DNA from: Comamonadaceae bacterium | GTDB lineage: Bacteria; Pseudomonadota; Gammaproteobacteria; Burkholderiales; Burkholderiaceae_C | Direction of reading: 5' to 3' | Assembly: GCA_947451385.1 (NCBI GenBank) | Contig: CANFYZ010000020.1 | Location: forward strand, 1 to 49,114 | DNA: 49,114 nucleotides | Shown: positions 44,252-49,114 of the stretch, in pieces | Numbering within the stretch: the stretch's first letter is position 1 | How the letters are laid out: each line of letters begins with the position of its first letter | Notes under the pieces: generated by a model | What the model was told of the DNA's origin: nothing | Seen by the model: only the letters and a program-made list of their open reading frames with translations | Databases searched by the model: none | Made by a program: the position numbers and the translations under genes

Positions 44252-46174
44252 ATGAAAAAACGCCTGGCCCTGATAGCTTTCGGACTGTTGTTGTGCTCAT
44301 TGACGGCAGGCACTTTGTTTTGGCAATGGCTTTCGGCCACACCGCAAGTTCGCGCCTTTCCCAGCCCGCCTTTGTCACTCTGGGCGCCCCAAGGGGTGCG
44401 CGAAGCCGGGCCGCCGTTGTCGGCTGTGCTGCCCGCCCCCGACGCGTTTCACACCATGCATGTGAACACCGTCAACAGCGACGAGTTATGGACCGCCATC
44501 GCCCCCACCTTTGAGGCCGACTGGGTCGCTGAAACCGGTTTTTATATTGCCGAAGGTCCCACTTTTGACAATTCGGGCAACCTCTATTTCTCGCCCAGTT
44601 GGAGTCCAGAAGACGTGTCTTTGGTCGCCCTGGACCGGCTCACCGGGAAACGCCGTTGGTCCATTCCGGGCAAGGGCGCAGGCAGTGGCGCGCCCCTGGT
44701 CCTGAACGATCCGCAGAACCCGGGACAACAGCTGATCTACCACAGCACCTACACCACAGCCATGGCGCTGCGCCCCGATGGCAGCCAGGTCTGGAGCGTG
44801 CCCACAGGACTGCGCCTGCCAGCCCCTGTGCCGGGGCGTCGCTCGCAAACCCATATGTGGGGCATGAACTACCTGCCCGGCGCGGACGCGGTGGTGGCCG
44901 TCAGCATGGACGGGTGGGTGGTCGCCTTCGACCGGAAAACGGGCTCGCCCTTGTTGTCCGCCCCATTCCACTTGCCCGGTGCGCCTGCGGCCAGTCTGCA
45001 AGTTCGCATTCCGAAATTTTTGGCCCACTTGGCCAACCGCGAGACAGCAGCAGCCTTTGGCCCGACCGAAGATGGGCTGGGCCTGTTTGACATGATCTTG
45101 GATGTGATCTACGGCAATGGCGTGAATGTGGCCAATTACTATGCTGTGGACCCCAGCGATGACAGCATCACCATCGCCGCCACCGCCCCCGACGCGCAAG
45201 ACGGCAAGACCGACGGCGTCTCCGACAACGGCGCCCTGTACCGCCTGCGCCTAAAACCTGCGCCCCCCGGACAAGCCAGCCTGTTCATCAGCGATCAGTT
45301 TTATTTTTCCGGCGGCACCGGCTCCACGCCCACCTTGTCGGCCAATGGACGCTATGTGGTGGTCTCGGACGACAACGGCAACGTGATCACGCTGGACCGC
45401 CACTTCAAAGAACTCTGGCGCGTGAATGTGGGCGATCAAGTGGCGGCCTCCGTGGCCGTGGCCGCCGATGGCAACGAGATGTACGCCGTCACCAAGTCGG
45501 ACATTTTCAAGTTGTACAACGCCGGCAACTCGGGGCGCATCGTCTGGCGCGCCACACTCGATGCCTATCCGGGGTTCAGCAATTTCAATGCCCTCACGCC
45601 CACCATTGTGGCCAATGGCGTGGTCATCAGCATCGGCGCGGGCCGACGGCTGGGCAAGTCGCAAATTGGTACCCAGTTCGGCATGGGCTTACTGGACCGC
45701 GAAACCGGTCAATTGAGGTGGTTTGCCCCCGGCCGCGAAGAATCGATTGCCGTCACCAGCATCGGGCCAGACGGCGCGATCTACATCGCACACTCCCCCG
45801 TCAGGCGCGCTGTGGCCAGGGGTATTTTGGGCGACCGGCTTCCCCCTTTGGTAGGCGGCATTCAGCGCTACCAACCCAGCCGATACGACTTGTTCGCCCG
45901 CGATGCAGCCTGTGCCGCCGCCGCATTGGCCAAGCGATGGCACAGCACAGACGCCGCGCCTGCGAACGCGCGCAGAGACGATCAAGCCCAAATCACCCTG
46001 TTGTTGAAGCAAGCGCGCCAAGCCAGTCAGCAGGCCGCTCAACGGCAAGAAATAAGCTCCGACCAATTGTCCGCACAAACCCCGCATTGGCAACGCGCGA
46101 TGGACGCCCTGCAGCACGCACAATCGGCGCTGGCCATGCAGTCCAGCGCTCAGCTGTGTCAGGCGCTGCAATAA
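44252..46174 (+). CDS. Membrane-anchored PQQ-like beta-propeller protein
   Basis: 640 residues. An N-terminal uncleaved-looking span (LALIAFGLLLCSLTAGTLFWQW) is followed by repeated beta-propeller blades: ALDRLTGKRRWSIPG, ALRPDGSQVWSVP, VAFDRKTGSPLLS, NVITLDRHFKELWRV and LLDRETGQLRWFAPG. A C-terminal helical, glutamine/alanine-rich tail (about 550-640) has two lone cysteines. The blades match PQQ-dependent dehydrogenase repeats, but the metal-site residues of true quinoproteins are not recognised, so it may be structural or BamB-like. It follows the monooxygenase after 10 bp and lies before a cytochrome-linked dehydrogenase. Confidence 0.75.
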   Translation: MKKRLALIAFGLLLCSLTAGTLFWQWLSATPQVRAFPSPPLSLWAPQGVREAGPPLSAVLPAPDAFHTMHVNTVNSDELWTAIAPTFEADWVAETGFYIAEGPTFDNSGNLYFSPSWSPEDVSLVALDRLTGKRRWSIPGKGAGSGAPLVLNDPQNPGQQLIYHSTYTTAMALRPDGSQVWSVPTGLRLPAPVPGRRSQTHMWGMNYLPGADAVVAVSMDGWVVAFDRKTGSPLLSAPFHLPGAPAASLQVRIPKFLAHLANRETAAAFGPTEDGLGLFDMILDVIYGNGVNVANYYAVDPSDDSITIAATAPDAQDGKTDGVSDNGALYRLRLKPAPPGQASLFISDQFYFSGGTGSTPTLSANGRYVVVSDDNGNVITLDRHFKELWRVNVGDQVAASVAVAADGNEMYAVTKSDIFKLYNAGNSGRIVWRATLDAYPGFSNFNALTPTIVANGVVISIGAGRRLGKSQIGTQFGMGLLDRETGQLRWFAPGREESIAVTSIGPDGAIYIAHSPVRRAVARGILGDRLPPLVGGIQRYQPSRYDLFARDAACAAAALAKRWHSTDAAPANARRDDQAQITLLLKQARQASQQAAQRQEISSDQLSAQTPHWQRAMDALQHAQSALAMQSSAQLCQALQ

Positions 46175-46335
46175 GACGGGGGGTCACCCCTGAGACACAA
46201 AGCAGGGTCCAACCCAAGGTATTCCCTAGGCTTCTCCCTTACTTGCATCTCTATACTGAATTTCAGCCCAGGTGAATCTCACCCCGCAGCTGAGTCACAG
46301 TTTGTTATTACAAGTTGAAACACAAGGAGACTGAT
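46175..46335 (+). promoter_or_regulatory. Intergenic region before the periplasmic dehydrogenase
   Basis: 161 bp. A -10-like TATACT lies at 46252-46257 without a good -35. CCCT is repeated at 46223-46226 and 46236-46239 (TTCCCTAGG, CTCCCTTAC). AAGGAGA at 46324-46330 is an excellent ribosome site five bases before ATG 46336. This is the only sizeable gap in the 37-48 kb cluster, so it probably holds a second, activator-driven promoter. Confidence 0.4.
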
Positions 46336-47568
46336 ATGAACAAAGTTCCGAGTTCCTACCTGAAGCGAGGTTCGTGGCGAACCGTCGCTTTGGCACTGGC
46401 TTTGGCCGTCCCGGCCATCGCCCCCGCAGCGGAGGAAGAAGTCCCGTTCTGGGCGATCGGCATGCCCAAAGATGGCCCAGGCAAAGCGCTCGCCCCTGTG
46501 CCTTCGTACCCGATCCCTACAGCGGCAGACAAATTGCCGATCTCAAAAATCAAACTGCCCCCAGGCTTCAAAGCCGAGGTGTGGGCCAGCAACATCTTGG
46601 ATGCACGCGGCATGCGTCAAGGCGACAAAGGCACGGTCTTTGTGAGCTCTCTGTTTGTGGCCGGAAAAATCTATGCGGTGCAGGATCAAGGTGGCAAGCG
46701 CGAAGTCAAAACCATCGCCAAAGACCTGTTCTTGCCCAACGGCATTGAGTTCCATAAAGGCTCTTTGTATGTCGCCACGCCCAAAGAAATCACCCGTTAC
46801 GACAACATTGAGGCCAGCTTAGACAATCCGCCTAAGCCGGTGATGATTTACGACAAATTGCCAGGTTTGGTGCCTCACGGTTGGAAGTTCATCAAAATTG
46901 GTCCTGACGGCAAGTTGTACGTCCCCACCGGTGCGCCCTGCAACGTTTGCGAAAGAACCGATGGTTTCATGCAAATTGCCAAAATGAACTTGGATGGCAG
47001 CAACATGGAAGTGGTGGCCACAGGGGTTCGCAACACCGTGGGCTTCGACTTTGACCCCAAGACTGGCGACCTCTGGTACACCAACAACGGCCGCGACTGG
47101 TTGTCTGAAGACCTGCCCAACGACACGCTGAACCGCATCGGCAAACCCGGTAAAGACGATTTTGGCTTCCCCTATTGCCACCAAGGCAATATGGCCGACC
47201 CGCAATATGGTTGGGGCAAAGATTGCAGCCAATACACTCAACCGGCGGCCATGACCGGCCCACACGCAGGCACCTTGGGCATGCGTTTTTACACCGGCAA
47301 AATGTTCCCCGCCAAATACCAAAATGCGATCTTCATGGCACGCCATGGTCCTTGGAACCGCACCAAAAAATACGCGGCTGACATCATGGTGGCTTGGCCG
47401 GACGGCAAAGGCGGCATCTCCAAGATGGAACCCTTCTTGACCGGCTTGGTTGAAAACAACGAGTACCTGGGCCGACCTGTAGACGTCCTGGTCTTGAAAG
47501 ACGGCTCGATGTTGGTCTCTGACGACCACAACGGCGCCATCTACCGCATCAGCTACAAAGGGACTTGA
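46336..47568 (+). CDS. Sorbosone-dehydrogenase-like periplasmic PQQ/propeller dehydrogenase
   Basis: 410 residues from ATG 46336, chosen for its perfect ribosome site. A signal peptide (TVALALALAVPAIAPAAEEE) is followed by the six-blade propeller of L-sorbosone/soluble glucose dehydrogenase relatives: PPGFKAEVWASNILDARGM, FLPNGIEFHKGSLYVATPKE, GLVPHGWKFIKIGPDGKLYV, VRNTVGFDFDPKTGDLWYTN and SMLVSDDHNGAIYRI. Cysteines occur as CNVC and YCHQG…C. Expected to oxidise an alcohol or aldehyde and hand electrons to cytochrome c. The TGATG overlap with the following cytochrome gene supports that pairing. Confidence 0.83.
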   Translation: MNKVPSSYLKRGSWRTVALALALAVPAIAPAAEEEVPFWAIGMPKDGPGKALAPVPSYPIPTAADKLPISKIKLPPGFKAEVWASNILDARGMRQGDKGTVFVSSLFVAGKIYAVQDQGGKREVKTIAKDLFLPNGIEFHKGSLYVATPKEITRYDNIEASLDNPPKPVMIYDKLPGLVPHGWKFIKIGPDGKLYVPTGAPCNVCERTDGFMQIAKMNLDGSNMEVVATGVRNTVGFDFDPKTGDLWYTNNGRDWLSEDLPNDTLNRIGKPGKDDFGFPYCHQGNMADPQYGWGKDCSQYTQPAAMTGPHAGTLGMRFYTGKMFPAKYQNAIFMARHGPWNRTKKYAADIMVAWPDGKGGISKMEPFLTGLVENNEYLGRPVDVLVLKDGSMLVSDDHNGAIYRISYKGT

Positions 47569-48182
47569 TGCCCACAAGCCCTCTTGGACTTGGCCAAAGG
47601 GCTGCCCAACTTTGGGTAGCCCTTTGGCTTTGTATCCCCTGCTTCGTTCAAGCGCAAAGCATCCCTGAACGTTTCAAAGCCAACTGCCAAAGTTGTCATG
47701 GCGAAGGCGGCAACAGCGTCATGGAAATGACGCCCTCATTGGCTGGTCAACCCTCGTTCTATGCCGTCACGCAACTCTTTTTATACCGTGAAGGTCGGCG
47801 CAGCAATGCCTTGATGACCGCCGTGGCCAAAGGCATGAGCGACAACGACCTGCGCGCCTTTTCTGACTACATCGGCAAATTGCCACCGCCCCCGGCCACA
47901 TCCATGGAAGGGCTGGTGGCACAGCGCATGAGCCGGGGTGCCCAGTTGGTCCAAGAACACCGTTGTGCCTCGTGTCACGGTGCAGATTTTTCAGGGGGCA
48001 AACAAGTCGCCCGATTGGCCCAACAGCGTGAAGACTACCTGCTGCAAACCTTGATCGAATTTCAATCAGGCAAGCGGCTGGGCTACACCACCGCCATGAA
48101 CGAGACCTTGGTGGGTATCAGCGCAGAGGGCCTGCAAGACATTGCTTATTTCTTGTCACACGCGCCCAGAGCCAAGCCTTGA
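47568..48182 (+). CDS. Diheme cytochrome c (c4-like), periplasmic
   Basis: 204 residues. A signal peptide (LWVALWLCIPCFVQAQ) and two CxxCH heme-binding motifs, CQSCH (Cys40-His44) and CASCH (Cys133-His137), one per half, as in cytochrome c4. Methionines in each half can serve as axial ligands. Its start overlaps the stop of the dehydrogenase gene (TGATG), so it is very likely that enzyme's electron acceptor, passing electrons to a terminal oxidase. Confidence 0.88.
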   Translation: MPTSPLGLGQRAAQLWVALWLCIPCFVQAQSIPERFKANCQSCHGEGGNSVMEMTPSLAGQPSFYAVTQLFLYREGRRSNALMTAVAKGMSDNDLRAFSDYIGKLPPPPATSMEGLVAQRMSRGAQLVQEHRCASCHGADFSGGKQVARLAQQREDYLLQTLIEFQSGKRLGYTTAMNETLVGISAEGLQDIAYFLSHAPRAKP

Positions 48183-48211
48183 CGCCACTGACCTCTGCAC
48201 GATCACGGGCC

Positions 48212-48679
48212 ATGCTCAAAGGGGCATACCTGATTTCAATGTTCGCGATTGCGGTCTGTTGTGCGGGTTGCGCCGCCACGATTCTCCAGTCCGCTCCGGA
48301 TCAGTCCCAGGTGATTCGGACCGGTAGCACCGAAGCAGAAATCACACAGCGTTTTGGCAAGCCAGTTCAATCGAGCCGGCTGGCATCTCCGACACCAGCG
48401 CAAAGTCTGAATGGCCATGGTCAGTCGGTAACGGTCTTGAGCCCCGCAGGGCTGGCCGACTCCCAAGCCATCTTCGAATGGAAAGGCCGGCTCGACTCGA
48501 AGGCCCGCGCAGGACAGGCCGGGTTCGACAGTTTCATGACCCTGGGTCTCGCAGAACTCTATTGGATACCGAAGGCCCTTTGGGAAAGGACCTTCGACGA
48601 GGTCCTGCAACTGACAGTGTGGTTCAGTGCGTCAGGTGAAGTCGTTGCCTACCATTGGAAACAGCGCGACACAAACTGA
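48212..48679 (+). CDS. Hypothetical outer-membrane-type lipoprotein, 155 aa
   Basis: A lipoprotein signal with cysteine at residue 20 (FAIAVCCAGC). The mature part has a BamE/SmpA-like opening (IRTGSTEAEITQRFGKPVQS), a pattern used by small beta-rich envelope proteins, then segments (DSFMTLGLAELYWIPKALWE and LTVWFSASGEVVAYHWKQ) that suit a compact alpha/beta fold. Family not firmly recognised. ATG 48212 was preferred to TTG 48179 because it starts the signal peptide properly; the ribosome site is weak. It follows the cytochrome gene after 29 bp and may be unrelated to the metabolic cluster. Confidence 0.65.
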   Translation: MLKGAYLISMFAIAVCCAGCAATILQSAPDQSQVIRTGSTEAEITQRFGKPVQSSRLASPTPAQSLNGHGQSVTVLSPAGLADSQAIFEWKGRLDSKARAGQAGFDSFMTLGLAELYWIPKALWERTFDEVLQLTVWFSASGEVVAYHWKQRDTN

Positions 48680-48735
48680 ACTGGGGATCGCCATTGCAGG
48701 TGGGCTTGACGCCGCAAATCGACTGGCTACTTGGC

Positions 48736-48777
48736 TTTACATTCGCTTCTTCCTGGATTAAGATGTACATGTACATC
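48736..48777 (+). promoter_or_regulatory. vapBC promoter and palindromic operator
   Basis: TTTACA (48736-48741), 17 bp, then TAAGAT (48759-48764). Overlapping the -10 is the perfect 16-bp palindrome GATGTACATGTACATC (48762-48777). This is the usual place for autorepression by a VapB-VapC complex. Confidence 0.65.
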
Positions 48778-48792
48778 CATAAAGGATTCTCC

Positions 48793-49029
48793 ATGGCCAA
48801 TACCAAACTTTTCAAGAACGGCAACTCGCAAGCCGTTCGCATTCCTGCCGAACTTGCCTACAGCACGTGGGACGTTGATTTGGTCATCGAGCGCCAGGGG
48901 GACGAATTGCGCATCCGCCCGGCCCAGCGCCGCATGGGCGATGTGTTGGGCAAATTTGCCCAGTTCTCACCTGACTTCATGGCCCAGGGGCGGGGCGAAA
49001 ACATGGAGGGCGAGCGCGAGACTTTATGA
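48793..49029 (+). CDS. vapB: VapB antitoxin (SpoVT/AbrB-type)
   Basis: 78 residues. An N-terminal AbrB-like DNA-binding fold (TKLFKNGNSQAVRIPAELAY, VDLVIERQGDELRIRP) and a C-terminal toxin-binding tail (MGDVLGKFAQFSPDFMAQGR). Neutralises the VapC endoribonuclease and represses its own operon through the palindrome upstream. Its stop overlaps the vapC start (ATGA, 49026-49029), the standard coupling of the pair. Start ATG 48793 is preceded by AAAGGA at a suitable distance. Confidence 0.88.
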   Translation: MANTKLFKNGNSQAVRIPAELAYSTWDVDLVIERQGDELRIRPAQRRMGDVLGKFAQFSPDFMAQGRGENMEGERETL

Positions 49030-49114
49030 ATCCGAAGTACATGCTCGACACCAACATCTGCATTTACCTCATGAAGCACCAGCCGCCTGAGGTGCGAGAG
49101 CGGTTTGCCCAGTG
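49026..49114 (+). CDS. vapC: VapC toxin, PIN-domain endoribonuclease (3' end outside window)
   Basis: Only the first 29 residues are present. They carry the PIN-domain opening YMLDTNICIYLMK with the first catalytic aspartate (Asp8). VapC toxins cut initiator tRNA or rRNA when VapB is degraded. The start lies in an ATGA overlap with vapB. Whether the rest is intact cannot be seen. Confidence 0.82.
   Translation, partial: MNPKYMLDTNICIYLMKHQPPEVRERFAQ

Overview
The window is about 49 kb of dense, high-GC bacterial chromosome (roughly 58-60% GC by eye). Gene content and order point to a betaproteobacterium of the Burkholderiales, probably Comamonadaceae (Limnohabitans, Rhodoferax or Polaromonas-like). 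Reasons: the order lolB-ispE-tRNA-Gln-prs-rplY-pth, the linkage recN next to nadK and hrcA, two Bug-type solute-binding proteins, a UmuDC pair, and a class IC3-like group I intron in tRNA-Ile(CAU). The assignment is inferred from family knowledge, not from a database search.

Layout. 1-3.7 kb: 3' end of valS, then galU, facing a cysM-NUDIX-tusA-like operon. 3.7-5.5 kb: SOS-controlled umuDC behind a perfect LexA box. 5.5-9.2 kb: a glycine-zipper envelope protein, a membrane protein, and two identical tRNA-Leu(CAA) genes, each with its own terminator, flanking a solitary adenylate cyclase/TPR gene with an AT-rich promoter. 9.2-16.4 kb: a minus-strand catabolic-looking operon (alpha/beta hydrolase, ThDP enzyme, Bug binding protein, two FAD monooxygenases); the hydrolase has an in-frame amber stop 36 codons before its apparent natural end. 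16.4-19.2 kb: a decayed gene fragment, hypothetical genes, an orphan Bug protein and the intron-split tRNA-Ile.

19.2-36.1 kb is a housekeeping block: hrcA, nadK, recN, rapZ, mutY, mutM, a TPR protein, lolB, ispE, tRNA-Gln, prs, rplY, pth, a ferredoxin, a PHP phosphoesterase, an EamA transporter, yciO, a site-2-protease homologue and trpS. 36.2-37.0 kb: an orphan NarL-type response regulator and a tiny lipoprotein.

37.2-48.7 kb is a plus-strand cluster with tight spacing. It holds a FabG4-type reductase, MaoC hydratase, FadI-like thiolase, a large acyl-CoA dehydrogenase, a Baeyer-Villiger-type flavin monooxygenase, a membrane-anchored beta-propeller, a sorbosone-dehydrogenase-like periplasmic propeller, a diheme cytochrome c and a lipoprotein. 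Together these suggest oxidation of an alcohol or ketone, linked to cytochrome c, coupled to beta-oxidation. The window ends in a vapBC toxin-antitoxin pair, with vapC cut by the edge.

The most striking single element is the 208-nt self-splicing-type intron in tRNA-Ile(CAU). The strongest candidate for an undescribed pathway is the monooxygenase/beta-oxidation/cytochrome cluster.
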